Under the pieces are notes generated by a model. The model was given only the letters and a program-made list of their open reading frames with translations. It was not told the DNA's origin and made no database searches. Made by a program: the position numbers and the translations under genes. This document shows positions 30,252 to 38,793 of a DNA stretch of 51,749 nucleotides, in pieces; position 1 is the stretch's first letter, and every line of letters begins with the position of its first letter. Origin of the DNA: Enterobacter sp. (lineage in GTDB: Bacteria > Pseudomonadota > Gammaproteobacteria > Enterobacterales > Enterobacteriaceae); assembly GCA_022649305.1 (NCBI GenBank), contig JALCNW010000026.1, positions 1 to 51,749 of the forward strand, read 5' to 3'.

Positions 30252-31505
30252 ATGCTGGAACAGATGGGCGTTGCTGCGAAAGCCGCCTCTTACAAACTGG
30301 CGCTCCTTTCCAGTCGTGAGAAAAACCACGTGCTGGAAAAAATCGCTGATTATCTGGAAGCGCAATCCGCTGAGATTTTACGAGCTAACGAGCAAGATTT
30401 AGCAGAGGCGCGTGAAAATGGTCTGAGCGACGCGATGCTCGACCGTTTGGCACTGAACCCTGCGCGCTTGAAAAGCATCGCCGACGACGTGCGCCAGGTA
30501 TGCAACCTGGCCGATCCGGTCGGACAAGTGATCGACGGCGGGCTGCTCGACAGCGGCTTACGCATTGAACGTCGCCGCGTGCCGCTCGGCGTGGTAGGCG
30601 TGATTTATGAAGCGCGTCCGAATGTGACCGTTGACGTGGCCTCTCTGTGCCTGAAAACCGGCAACGCCGCCATCCTGCGCGGCGGTAAAGAGACCTGGCG
30701 CACCAACGCCGCAACTGTGAAAGTCATTCAGCAGGCGCTCGAAGAGTGTGGTCTACCCGCGGGAGCCGTGCAGGCAATTGAAAGCCCGGACCGCGCGTTG
30801 GTGAACGAAATGCTGCGCATGGACAAATACATCGACATGCTGATCCCACGTGGCGGCGCGGGCCTGCACAAGCTGTGCCGCGAGCAGTCCACCATCCCGG
30901 TGATTACCGGCGGTATCGGCGTGTGTCATATCGTGGTGGATGACAGCGCAGAGATTGCGCCTGCGCTCAATATTATCGTTAATGCTAAAACGCAACGTCC
31001 AAGCACCTGCAACACCGTTGAAACGCTGCTGGTACATCAGGGTATTGCGGACACGTTCTTGCCTGCGTTGAGCCAGCAGATGGCCGAGAGCGGCGTGACG
31101 CTGCACGCAGAGGCCAGCGCGCTGGCACTGTTGCAGGATGGCCCGGCGAAAGTGGAAGCGGTAAAAGCGCAACAGTACGACGACGAATATCTGTCGCTGG
31201 ATCTGAACGTGAAGATTGTGGCCGATCTGGATGACGCGATTGCGCATATTCGTGAACACGGTACGCAGCATTCTGATGCCATCCTGACCCGCACCCTGCG
31301 CAATGCCGATCGCTTTATCAACGAAGTGGATTCGTCAGCGGTTTACGTCAACGCCTCCACCCGCTTTACCGATGGCGGGCAGTTTGGCTTAGGCGCAGAA
31401 GTGGCCGTTAGCACGCAAAAACTGCATGCGCGCGGCCCGATGGGACTAGAAGCGCTGACCACTTATAAGTGGATCGGCTTCGGCGATGATACGATTCGTG
31501 CGTAA
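30252..31505 (+). CDS. proA: Gamma-glutamyl phosphate reductase
   Basis: A 417-residue aldehyde-dehydrogenase-fold enzyme, the E. coli length. It reduces gamma-glutamyl phosphate to glutamate semialdehyde with NADPH, the second step of proline synthesis. The catalytic Cys is in [13 protein letters not shown] at about residue 256. The [21 protein letters not shown] segment near the C-terminus is a family signature. It starts 11 bp after proB with AAGGAGCTAAAC in front, and tRNA-Thr follows, as in E. coli. Confidence 0.97.
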   Translation: MLEQMGVAAKAASYKLALLSSREKNHVLEKIADYLEAQSAEILRANEQDLAEARENGLSDAMLDRLALNPARLKSIADDVRQVCNLADPVGQVIDGGLLDSGLRIERRRVPLGVVGVIYEARPNVTVDVASLCLKTGNAAILRGGKETWRTNAATVKVIQQALEECGLPAGAVQAIESPDRALVNEMLRMDKYIDMLIPRGGAGLHKLCREQSTIPVITGGIGVCHIVVDDSAEIAPALNIIVNAKTQRPSTCNTVETLLVHQGIADTFLPALSQQMAESGVTLHAEASALALLQDGPAKVEAVKAQQYDDEYLSLDLNVKIVADLDDAIAHIREHGTQHSDAILTRTLRNADRFINEVDSSAVYVNASTRFTDGGQFGLGAEVAVSTQKLHARGPMGLEALTTYKWIGFGDDTIRA

Positions 31506-31551
31506 ATAAAACGAGGGTGGTGCAAAATTAGGCACTTGATTCACAAGGCCA

Positions 31552-31580
31552 TTGACGCATCACCCCGTTAGATCTAACCT
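31552..31580 (+). promoter_or_regulatory. Promoter of tRNA-Thr
   Basis: TTGACG at 31552-31557 and TAACCT at 31575-31580 are 17 bp apart and end 37 bp before the tRNA. The -35 box is strong and the -10 box is weak; a GC-rich stretch follows it, as in stringently controlled promoters. Confidence 0.6.
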
Positions 31581-31617
31581 TCTGCCCCGTGGTTACATTC
31601 GTAACCGGCCTCTCAGG

Positions 31618-31693
31618 GCCGATATAGCTCAGTTGGTAGAGCAGCGCATTCGTAATGCGAAGGTCGTAGGTTCGACTCCTATTATCGGCACCA
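31618..31693 (+). tRNA. thrW: tRNA-Thr (anticodon CGT)
   Basis: A 76-nt tRNA with anticodon CGT in the ATTCGTAAT loop and encoded CCA. It follows proA, the position of thrW in E. coli, where the CP4-6 prophage is inserted. Here the accessory block of about 19 kb begins right after it. Confidence 0.97.
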
Positions 31694-31740
31694 GTATCCA
31701 CGCGGCTTCATGCGATATTAACCAAACCAGCAAACGCCCC

Positions 31741-31817
31741 TTGTGCCATATTTGTGCCATTTCCTGTCAGAAACGAGTCAATTTGCATGCCCTATTGCGT
31801 CAGATGATTTGGTGCCA
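31741..31817 (+). repeat. Direct repeats next to tRNA-Thr, possible integrase arm sites
   Basis: TTGTGCCAT occurs at 31741-31749 and 31752-31760, 11 bp apart, and a variant TTGGTGCCA lies at 31809-31817. Short repeats of this kind beside a tRNA 3' end resemble the arm-type sites bound by tyrosine integrases. No integrase gene is seen, so this would be a leftover of past integration. Confidence 0.4.
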
Positions 31818-31940
31818 GATGTGCATAACGTCGCACCATTTAGATACTCTCCCATCCCCGTCATTTATTGAAAAGTATGAAACACGCCAGTCAGGCATCA
31901 AAGCCATACTAACCATCAACTAAATAGCCATGTAACCCCC

Positions 31941-31977
31941 GCATCTCAAATGAAAAGAAAATATCCATTTAAGATGC
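31941..31977 (-). repeat. Inverted repeat downstream of cscR
   Basis: GCATCTCAAATG and CATTTAAGATGC pair with one mismatch around a 13-nt spacer, 44 bp after the cscR stop codon. There is no T-run on the minus strand, so termination is uncertain. Confidence 0.4.
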
Positions 31978-32020
31978 TAGCCTGGTGAGTCATGGTGTTA
32001 AAAATGGCGGAGTCACTTTT

Positions 32021-33016
32021 TCAAAATGATTCGCGCTTGAGCCAGGGACTCTCAACCAGCACTTTCTCCCGGTGGTTGTCGCCATTGATAATATGCAATG
32101 TACTTAAGCGACCAATCTCATAATGCGGTAACTGTACCGTGGATAGCCCGGGTAAAAACAAATTACCGATCCCGACGAGATTGTCGTAGCCAATCACGGC
32201 AATATCCTGTGGAATCCGGATCCCTTGGGTCAACAGGGTCTGATATACCATAAATGCAATACGGTCATTACCACAGATGACCGAGTCAAATCGCGGCTTC
32301 CCCTGGTCGATATGCGCTAGCAACATATCGGGAATATCACGGTAGTGCTCATCGCCGTACTGCATGTAGCAGTGCTCAAGCGTATCAGGATTGATATTGG
32401 CTTCATGGCATGCGCGATCTAGCCCCCGACGGCGGCGAAGCGTCGCCAGATGGTTAACAGGTAAATGCAGGCAAAGGGGGCGACTGTACCCCGCCGCTAA
32501 CAGTGCCTGCACAGCGGTATACTGACCTTGTTCATCGTCAGGTATATAGCTGGCAACCGGTTCTCCGTTGTTCTCGCAATTGGCCAGCACGCAAGGGTGT
32601 TCCAGTAACCGGGCAGGGATATTCACTTCTCGCAGCCCCATAGTGGTGAAAATTATCCCCCCAGGTCGGTGGGCGAGGAGCAGATCGACAATATCGTCAG
32701 GATTATCATCGGTAAACAGGTTAACCACGAAGCTATTCCAGCCATACGCGCGCGCGGTTTCCTCGATAGAGAGCGTAATGTCGACGGAAAAAGGAGTGGT
32801 GACGGTATCCAGCGCTAGCACGCCAATCGTTTTATTCATGGAGCCTACACGGCGTACCTGCCGGGCAGAGAGGTCCGGAACATAGTTTAACTGTAAGATA
32901 GCCTCCTGCACGCGGGACAGGGTTTCAGGCTTTACGCGTTTCGGGTCATTCAGTACCCGTGAAACAGTCATTAGAGATACATTGGCCAGTTTGGCCACAT
33001 CTTTTAAAGACGCCAT
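32021..33016 (-). CDS. cscR: LacI-family repressor of the sucrose/fructan locus (CscR-like)
   Basis: A 331-residue repressor, the length of E. coli CscR, when started at the ATG giving MASLKDVAKLANVS; the frame continues 12 codons upstream without need. The helix-turn-helix and hinge helix cover residues 1-60 (VSLMTVSRVLN, YVPDLSARQVR), and the sugar-binding core covers about 75-330. Long stretches, such as DTVTTPFSVDITLSIE and ICGNDRIAFMVYQTLL, follow CscR closely. It diverges from cscB across 242 bp that contain two GTTAACGTTA-type palindromes, its likely operators. Fructose or sucrose is the expected inducer. Confidence 0.88.
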   Translation of the reverse strand: MASLKDVAKLANVSLMTVSRVLNDPKRVKPETLSRVQEAILQLNYVPDLSARQVRRVGSMNKTIGVLALDTVTTPFSVDITLSIEETARAYGWNSFVVNLFTDDNPDDIVDLLLAHRPGGIIFTTMGLREVNIPARLLEHPCVLANCENNGEPVASYIPDDEQGQYTAVQALLAAGYSRPLCLHLPVNHLATLRRRRGLDRACHEANINPDTLEHCYMQYGDEHYRDIPDMLLAHIDQGKPRFDSVICGNDRIAFMVYQTLLTQGIRIPQDIAVIGYDNLVGIGNLFLPGLSTVQLPHYEIGRLSTLHIINGDNHREKVLVESPWLKRESF

Positions 33017-33150
33017 AGTTTTCCATTCATCTGAATACATTCGACCAGGCAAGGTGTTGTGAGCAAATGCGAATGTCCTATTCTAGGCACCGGAACCTGA
33101 AATTAGGCAAGTCACAATAAAAAATTTGAACTTGATCTCAACACATAAAT

Positions 33151-33162
33151 GTTAACGTTAAC
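33151..33162. promoter_or_regulatory. LacI-type operator 1 in the cscR-cscB space
   Basis: GTTAACGTTAAC is a perfect 12-bp palindrome with the central CG step typical of LacI/GalR-family operators. Flanking CACATAA and TTATGTG arms (33142-33148, 33163-33169) almost extend the symmetry, one base off axis. It is the likely binding site of the neighbouring repressor. Confidence 0.75.
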
Positions 33163-33213
33163 TTATGTGATTAACATCGACTATTAAGTCAAAATCGAGT
33201 GTATGCTAAAAAT

Positions 33214-33225
33214 GTTAACGTTACC
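33214..33225. promoter_or_regulatory. LacI-type operator 2 in front of cscB
   Basis: GTTAACGTTACC, within ATGTTAACGTTACCAT, is a near-perfect palindrome ending 33 bp before the cscB start. It lies exactly 63 bp from operator 1, about six helical turns, so both sites face the same side of the DNA. Confidence 0.75.
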
Positions 33226-33258
33226 ATTCTGGCATATCATTCTTGTGAGATTACGTAG

Positions 33259-34497
33259 ATGAAAAAAAGGCCTTCTCAAAGCTACCTGTTGCTCAGCGCT
33301 CTGCTGTTCTTTTTCTTTGTGACCTGGTCCTCATCAAGTTCACTTCTTTCGATCTGGCTTCATCAGCGAGTAGGGTTAAAAGCGTCGGAAACCGGCATTA
33401 TCTATTCCGTTTTATCCGTCTCCGCGCTCTTCGCTCAGGTTTGTTATGGTTTTATCCAGGACCGGCTTGGTCTGCGTAAACATTTGTTATGGTTTATCAC
33501 GGCATTGCTGATCCTCTCCGGCCCTGCTTATCTGCTATTTAGCTATTTGCTGAGTATTCATATTTTGCTGGGTAGTGTATTTGGCGGCTTATTCCTCGGG
33601 TTGACGTTTAATGGCGGTATCGGCGTTCTGGAGTCCTATACCGAGCGCGTAGCGCGTCAGAGTACCTTTGAGTTTGGACGGGCACGCATGTGGGGATCTC
33701 TGGGTTGGGCTGTTGCCACGTTCTTTGCCGGGCTACTGTTTAATATCAACCCTGACCTTAATTTCCTGGTGGCCTCGTGTTCAGGGTTGATCTTTTTCTG
33801 TTTGCTGGTCCGCTTAAAAGTTGCCGCGCCGGCAAGTATGGAGAAACTCGAAATAGGGACTAAAAAAGTCTCTCTGGAAGACGCTCTGCGTCTGCTCACT
33901 CTGCCACGCTTCTGGGCACTGATATTCTTCGTGGTCGGAACATGTATTTACGGTGTCTACGATCAGCAATTCCCGGTCTATTTCTCTTCACAGTTCCCGA
34001 CATTAAGAGAAGGGAACGAGATGTTTGGTTATTTAAACTCTTTCCAGGTCTTTCTTGAGGCTGCGGGTATGTTTTGCGCGCCCTGGCTGGTTAATCGCAT
34101 TGGCGCTAAAAATGGTCTGATATTCGCAGGAATGGTCATGGCATTGCGCATGATCGCGTCCGGGCTGGTGGAAGGGCCATTGCTCATCTCCATTACCAAA
34201 CTGCTTCATGCTGTCGAATTACCAATATTGCTCGTCGCTATATTTAAATACAACAGTCTGAATTTCGACAAACGTCTCTCCTCCACGATTTATCTGGTGG
34301 GATTCGCCTGCACTAGCTCAATTATTGGCACCGTATTATCCCCGCTGGCGGGCTTTAGTTATGAGAAATTTGGCTTCGCCCAATCCTATCTGATCATGGG
34401 CATCATGGTGTTCAGCACCACGTTCATTTCCATTTTCCTTTTGCGCTCAAATAAATCCTCATCTGAGCCATCTTTTCTGCAGCAAAACGCTGTGTAA
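33259..34497 (+). CDS. cscB: Sucrose/oligosaccharide:H+ symporter (CscB-like)
   Basis: A 412-residue major-facilitator permease of the oligosaccharide:H+ symporter family (LacY/CscB/RafB). About twelve membrane helices are evident. The family motifs CYGFIQDRLGLRKHLLW, EFGRARMWGSLGWA, FGYLNSFQVFLEA and NFDKRLSSTIYLVGF follow CscB. It would bring sucrose and perhaps short fructo-oligosaccharides across the inner membrane without phosphorylation. First gene after two repressor sites; cscA follows 19 bp on. The exact sugar range cannot be told from sequence. Confidence 0.87.
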   Translation: MKKRPSQSYLLLSALLFFFFVTWSSSSSLLSIWLHQRVGLKASETGIIYSVLSVSALFAQVCYGFIQDRLGLRKHLLWFITALLILSGPAYLLFSYLLSIHILLGSVFGGLFLGLTFNGGIGVLESYTERVARQSTFEFGRARMWGSLGWAVATFFAGLLFNINPDLNFLVASCSGLIFFCLLVRLKVAAPASMEKLEIGTKKVSLEDALRLLTLPRFWALIFFVVGTCIYGVYDQQFPVYFSSQFPTLREGNEMFGYLNSFQVFLEAAGMFCAPWLVNRIGAKNGLIFAGMVMALRMIASGLVEGPLLISITKLLHAVELPILLVAIFKYNSLNFDKRLSSTIYLVGFACTSSIIGTVLSPLAGFSYEKFGFAQSYLIMGIMVFSTTFISIFLLRSNKSSSEPSFLQQNAV

Positions 34498-34516
34498 TGC
34501 ACTGAGAGTAAAGACG

Positions 34517-35953
34517 ATGACATCCTTATTAGAACAGGCTGAACAGGTGCTTGAAAAAGCACAATCCGGGATTAATCCGCGCTGGTATCCGCGCTATCAC
34601 CTTGCTGCCCGCGCAGGCTGGATGAATGATCCTAACGGCCTGGTATGGTTTGACGGCTGGTATCACGCATTTTATCAACATCACCCCTATTCCACTCAAT
34701 GGGGCCCGATGCACTGGGGGCACGCCCGAAGTAAAGATATGGTGCATTGGGAACATCTGCCTGTCGCGCTCGCGCCAGAGGGCCCGGCGGACAAAGACGG
34801 CTGTTTCTCCGGATCCGCCGTGGTGGACGGCGATACGCTGGCGCTGATTTATACCGGACATAAATTTCACGGCCCGGCGGACACAGATGACAACCTTTAC
34901 CAGGTGCAGTGTCTGGCGACCAGTCGTGACGGCATCCATTTTGAACGGCATGACAGGGTGATTGATACGCCGCCCGGACTGCATCATTTTCGCGATCCCA
35001 AGGTGTGGCGCGAAGGTGAGTTCTGGTACATGGTTGTCGGTTCACGCGTGGAAAATACTGGGCAGGTGCGTCTGTACCGTTCCACTACTCTTCGCGAATG
35101 GCATGACGAAGGTATTTTCGCCGAGGCCGATGAAGGCACGGGCTTTATGTGGGAATGCCCGGATTTCTTCACCCTGGGAGGGAAGCGCGTCCTGATGTTC
35201 TCGCCACAGGGTATGGCGGCGGAAGGGTATCACTATCGCAACCTGTTCCAGAGTGGCTATTTACTCGGGGACTGGCAGCCAGGCCAACCGTTCACCCACA
35301 ATGGACAATTTATTGAGTTGGACCACGGTCACGACTTTTATGCACCGCAGAGTTTCTTGACCCCGGATGGCCGACGCATTGTCATCGGGTGGTTGGATAT
35401 GTGGGAATCATCGATGCCCGAACAGCAGGATGGCTGGGCCGGTATGCTCTCGCTTCCGCGCGAATTAAGCCTTGCCGATGGTCAACGTGTGAGGATGAAA
35501 CCTGCTGAGGAAGTCACTGCGCTGCGTGGCAGCTATTATCCAGCGCCCGTCCGCAGCCTGAATAATAAGAAAGTCCTTATCGCGGCAGATGCCGAAGCGG
35601 TCGAAGTGCAGCTGGCATGGGATCTGAGCGCGTCTACGGCTGAACAATTTGGTATTGCGTTGGGCGACGGACTGAGAATTTACGTCGACGATCAGGCCGG
35701 GCGTCTGATGGTGGAGCGTCGTTATCCAGAATATTCGCTGGAAGGTGTTCGCAGTATTCCGCTGCCAGCAGACAACGTTCTGTCACTGCGAATTTTTATT
35801 GATCGCTCATCAGTAGAAGTATTTGTTAACGATGGTGACGCTTGCTTAAGCAGCCGAATTTATCCGCAGCCAGGCCAGCGCGATATTTCACTGTTTGCCA
35901 ATCAGGGTGTTGCCTCATTACTCGATGCCGGATACTGGTCTTTGGATAAATAA
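34517..35953 (+). CDS. cscA: Cytoplasmic sucrose hydrolase / invertase, GH32 (CscA-like)
   Basis: A 478-residue GH32 enzyme without a signal peptide, the size of E. coli CscA (477). It would split sucrose, or short fructans, into hexoses inside the cell. The three catalytic blocks are canonical: WMNDPNG (35-41, nucleophile D38), FRDPK (158-162, transition-state stabiliser D160) and WECPD (212-216, acid/base E213). The five-bladed propeller ends near 330 and a beta-sandwich GH32C domain follows (FIDRSSVEVFVNDGD). It is co-transcribed with cscB; a porin gene follows after 93 bp. Confidence 0.92.
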   Translation: MTSLLEQAEQVLEKAQSGINPRWYPRYHLAARAGWMNDPNGLVWFDGWYHAFYQHHPYSTQWGPMHWGHARSKDMVHWEHLPVALAPEGPADKDGCFSGSAVVDGDTLALIYTGHKFHGPADTDDNLYQVQCLATSRDGIHFERHDRVIDTPPGLHHFRDPKVWREGEFWYMVVGSRVENTGQVRLYRSTTLREWHDEGIFAEADEGTGFMWECPDFFTLGGKRVLMFSPQGMAAEGYHYRNLFQSGYLLGDWQPGQPFTHNGQFIELDHGHDFYAPQSFLTPDGRRIVIGWLDMWESSMPEQQDGWAGMLSLPRELSLADGQRVRMKPAEEVTALRGSYYPAPVRSLNNKKVLIAADAEAVEVQLAWDLSASTAEQFGIALGDGLRIYVDDQAGRLMVERRYPEYSLEGVRSIPLPADNVLSLRIFIDRSSVEVFVNDGDACLSSRIYPQPGQRDISLFANQGVASLLDAGYWSLDK

Positions 35954-36046
35954 TTCTCAGTTGCGACCTGTTTCTTACATTGTGCGTATTTTATTTCTGC
36001 CAGTCTATGGCTGGCATGTTATTGTCTGGGATAGTGAGAGAGAACA

Positions 36047-37273
36047 ATGGATCAAATATTAATACCTCAAGATCGCATTAACTCGATAGATAAAAACATA
36101 TTCGTTCCAGGAAAACAGACGCTGGCATTAATGGTGACATTAGCGGCATTTCCTGCTATTTCTGAAGAATCTACAGAACAGCCCGTAAGCTATTCAGGAA
36201 GCTATCAAAGCTATTTTCAGGATGAATCTAACACCGAAGGAATGAGCGCATCTCCCACGAATAAAGGAAATGAACCATCGTCCCTCAGTGCGTCATCCTC
36301 ACTTGTTGTTGCAGGTGAAAAAAATGAAGTGAAAAAGAATAATAAAGTGGATAGCCCGGCAGACGTCAGTTTGTTGCGTTTAAGGCAAGAAGATCCGCCG
36401 GTTCACTGGAACAGTATCGGTCGTAATATGGAAGTCGGCGGCCTGCATGGAAACATTGGTTCTCAGATAGAAATTGATGATGTTCGCTGGAGTGATAATA
36501 AGAAAAACGGCGGTAAGTTCAAACTCGCCACCATTCAGGCATTTTTAAGGCACGATGAAATACCTAACTGGTATTTCGGTTTCTGGAATGCCAGGGAAGA
36601 CAGTTATAAAGGACAATTCAGTAATCAGGATTACCAAGGGACCAATACCATCAATGAGTTTTTTGTGGGTCATATATTTGAGACCTGGCGAGGTAATATC
36701 GGTACGGAAGTCATGGTCGGTTCCGAAACTGCAACAAAACGCTGGAAAAACAGGTTCAAAGTCTGGCAGGACCTTCGACTGACCAACAAATGGAGCCTGG
36801 CCGGATATGCTTATGGTGAATATCAGCCTCAGGGAAATGAGCCGGGGAATGGCGATCTTAACCAGTACATTTTCGAAATTGAGCCTGCCATTCAGTACCG
36901 CCTGAATCCGGACCTCGGTCTGTATTTGCGGCCATATTATTACTATAACCGTCAGGAGCGTCAAAGCTGGGGCGACATCTTAGAAGAAGAATGGAAAGTC
37001 ACGGCTGGGCTTTGGCGAAACTGGTATCCTTTATTAACCTCCCTGTATGTTGGATTCGGACAGGACAAAGTATATAACGCCAGCAATACCAGTGAAGTTT
37101 TCTATGACGGCCGGTATAAATTTGTTGGCGGCACCGTTAGCTATCCGGTATTTGGTGAAGTGCGATTATACGGTGAATTCAAAGCGCAATTTACGAAAGA
37201 GACTGGACTTTGGACATCGACCGGTCACTCATGGAATCCCTTTACTGTGGTTGGCGTGAATTATAACTTCTGA
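36047..37273 (+). CDS. OmpG-like outer-membrane porin with long N-terminal extension
   Basis: A 408-residue predicted outer-membrane barrel. The N-terminus has about 22 polar residues before a hydrophobic stretch (TLALMVTLAAFPAIS, about 25-39), an atypically long signal region. Residues about 45-115 are low-complexity and rich in Ser, Asn and Glu. The barrel runs from about 120 to the end, with alternating aromatic/polar strands (DVRWSDNKK, YFGFWNAREDSYKG, FEIEPAIQYRLNPDLGLYLRPYYYY) and a terminal Phe (VNYNF). The strand pattern resembles monomeric 14-stranded OmpG, not trimeric PhoE/OmpF or ScrY. Starts behind GAGAGAGAACA. It ends 14 bp before the exported GH32, so it likely admits that enzyme's sugar. 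Confidence 0.75.
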   Translation: MDQILIPQDRINSIDKNIFVPGKQTLALMVTLAAFPAISEESTEQPVSYSGSYQSYFQDESNTEGMSASPTNKGNEPSSLSASSSLVVAGEKNEVKKNNKVDSPADVSLLRLRQEDPPVHWNSIGRNMEVGGLHGNIGSQIEIDDVRWSDNKKNGGKFKLATIQAFLRHDEIPNWYFGFWNAREDSYKGQFSNQDYQGTNTINEFFVGHIFETWRGNIGTEVMVGSETATKRWKNRFKVWQDLRLTNKWSLAGYAYGEYQPQGNEPGNGDLNQYIFEIEPAIQYRLNPDLGLYLRPYYYYNRQERQSWGDILEEEWKVTAGLWRNWYPLLTSLYVGFGQDKVYNASNTSEVFYDGRYKFVGGTVSYPVFGEVRLYGEFKAQFTKETGLWTSTGHSWNPFTVVGVNYNF

Positions 37274-37287
37274 CATTCAGGTGTAGC

Positions 37288-38781
37288 ATGAAAAAATTAA
37301 CGTTTGCGGCATCTGTCGCTCTGCTCGCGTTTTCGCTTGGAAATACTCCGGCCTGGTCGCAGCCTTCTAAAGAGACATTACAGAATAAAAGTATTAGCCA
37401 TATTAATGGTTTTTTCCCACGAGTGGAGGGTTCATTTGTTGGCGACCCGATGCCCATTTTTAACAATGGCGAATTTGATATTTATTATCTTAATGATGTC
37501 CGTGGCGGCAGCGATCTGGGAGTACACGCCATTCACCTGCTGTCGAGTGCCAATTTGTATGATTATCAGAATCACTCGGAAGTGATCCCCTATGTTAACG
37601 ACGTTGACGATCCTGAACTGCTAATAGGAACCGGTTCTATTATTAAAGTCGGTGATACCTGGCATGCCTGGTACACCGCACACAATGAAAATGTATTCCC
37701 GGTTGAGTCTATTATGCACGCGACCAGTAAAGACCGCCTTAATTGGGTGAAACATCCGCAGGACACTATTTTACCTGGCGGTAATTATCGGGGTAATGAC
37801 TTCCGGGATCCACATGTCGTTTGGGTCGAGGAAAAGAAAGAATACTGGATGTTAATTACCACTCGCAGTAACGGTCGTGGAGTTATTGCCCGGTACGGTT
37901 CAACGGATCTAAAGAACTGGGAAGACCGCGGCGTGTTTTTTGATAACGACACTATCACCAGTAATGCCAACCTCGAATGCCCGACACTCGTTCACTTCAA
38001 CGGACACTGGTATCTCAGCTTTAGCGACCAATGGCCGTTACGCCTGACACAGTATCGGGTTGCGGACAATCCAGATGGACCATGGCGAAAAATGGACAAT
38101 TATGTGGTCGATGGCTCGGGTTTTTACGCGGGTAAACTGGTACTCAAAGACGATCGCCTGTTTGTTTTTGGGTGGATCCCGACCAAAGCAGGCCACCAGG
38201 ACAGCGGCAACATTGACTGGGCAGGCAATCTGGTCGCTCATGAGCTAACCGCAGATGACCAGGGGCAGCTCAACAGCATCCTCCCTCAAGAACTTCAGAA
38301 GGCTATCAGTGATAACCCTGGTCCGGTAAGTACCTTAACCAGTCATAAAACGCTTGAAACGGCAACGCCGTTCGGCCCCTTACAGTCGGCCCTGTATCCA
38401 GCCCTGCCTAAACGAGGTGAGTTGAGCGCAACTATAGAGGTTCCTTCTGCCGGAATGGTGATGAGCTTTGGTCTGAGTGGCGACAGAGTAAGTGAGGCGA
38501 TGCTTAACGTTGTGTTCAATAAGAGCAAGGGAAAAGTCTATTTTTTCAACGCGCCGCTCGCGTCGATTCACCAGGCTAACGCGGAATCCTGGGTAGATGT
38601 TCCGCTCGGAGAAAAAATTGAATTACGCGTACTTATTCAAGACTCAATTGCCGTCTTTTATATAAACAATAAAGCGGCATTCAGCACCCGGATGTATTCC
38701 ATGCAGGATAAGCCGTGGAGTATTAGCCTTCCTCAAAACGATAATTTTCACGCGACGTTGAAAATAAAAGAAATGATTTAA
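37288..38781 (+). CDS. Exported GH32-family glycoside hydrolase, probable fructan hydrolase
   Basis: A 497-residue protein with a clear signal peptide (MKKLTFAASVALLAFSLGNTPAWS, cut near residue 24). It has the GH32 layout: a five-bladed propeller then a beta-sandwich (ELRVLIQDSIAVFYINNKA). The catalytic blocks are GDPMP (52-56, D53 in place of the D of WMNDPNG), FRDPH (172-176, D174) and LECPT (229-233, E230). The GDPMP form sets it apart from CscA and points to another GH32 branch, perhaps a levan- or inulin-active enzyme. It should act in the periplasm or be surface-bound. It lies 12 bp upstream of the second porin. Substrate and bond type are inferred only. Confidence 0.8.
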   Translation: MKKLTFAASVALLAFSLGNTPAWSQPSKETLQNKSISHINGFFPRVEGSFVGDPMPIFNNGEFDIYYLNDVRGGSDLGVHAIHLLSSANLYDYQNHSEVIPYVNDVDDPELLIGTGSIIKVGDTWHAWYTAHNENVFPVESIMHATSKDRLNWVKHPQDTILPGGNYRGNDFRDPHVVWVEEKKEYWMLITTRSNGRGVIARYGSTDLKNWEDRGVFFDNDTITSNANLECPTLVHFNGHWYLSFSDQWPLRLTQYRVADNPDGPWRKMDNYVVDGSGFYAGKLVLKDDRLFVFGWIPTKAGHQDSGNIDWAGNLVAHELTADDQGQLNSILPQELQKAISDNPGPVSTLTSHKTLETATPFGPLQSALYPALPKRGELSATIEVPSAGMVMSFGLSGDRVSEAMLNVVFNKSKGKVYFFNAPLASIHQANAESWVDVPLGEKIELRVLIQDSIAVFYINNKAAFSTRMYSMQDKPWSISLPQNDNFHATLKIKEMI

Positions 38782-38793
38782 CGGGATATTATT

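Larger units (their letters stand above)
31694..32020. other. Gene-free region between tRNA-Thr and cscR
   Basis: About 327 bp with no credible gene. It holds the TTGTGCCAT-type direct repeats (31741-31817) and an inverted repeat (31941-31977). No integrase gene or copy of the tRNA 3' end was recognised nearby. Confidence 0.6.

Noticed and set aside
31552..31923. Frame of 123 codons running through tRNA-Thr
   Set aside because: It contains the whole tRNA gene and has no protein-like features.
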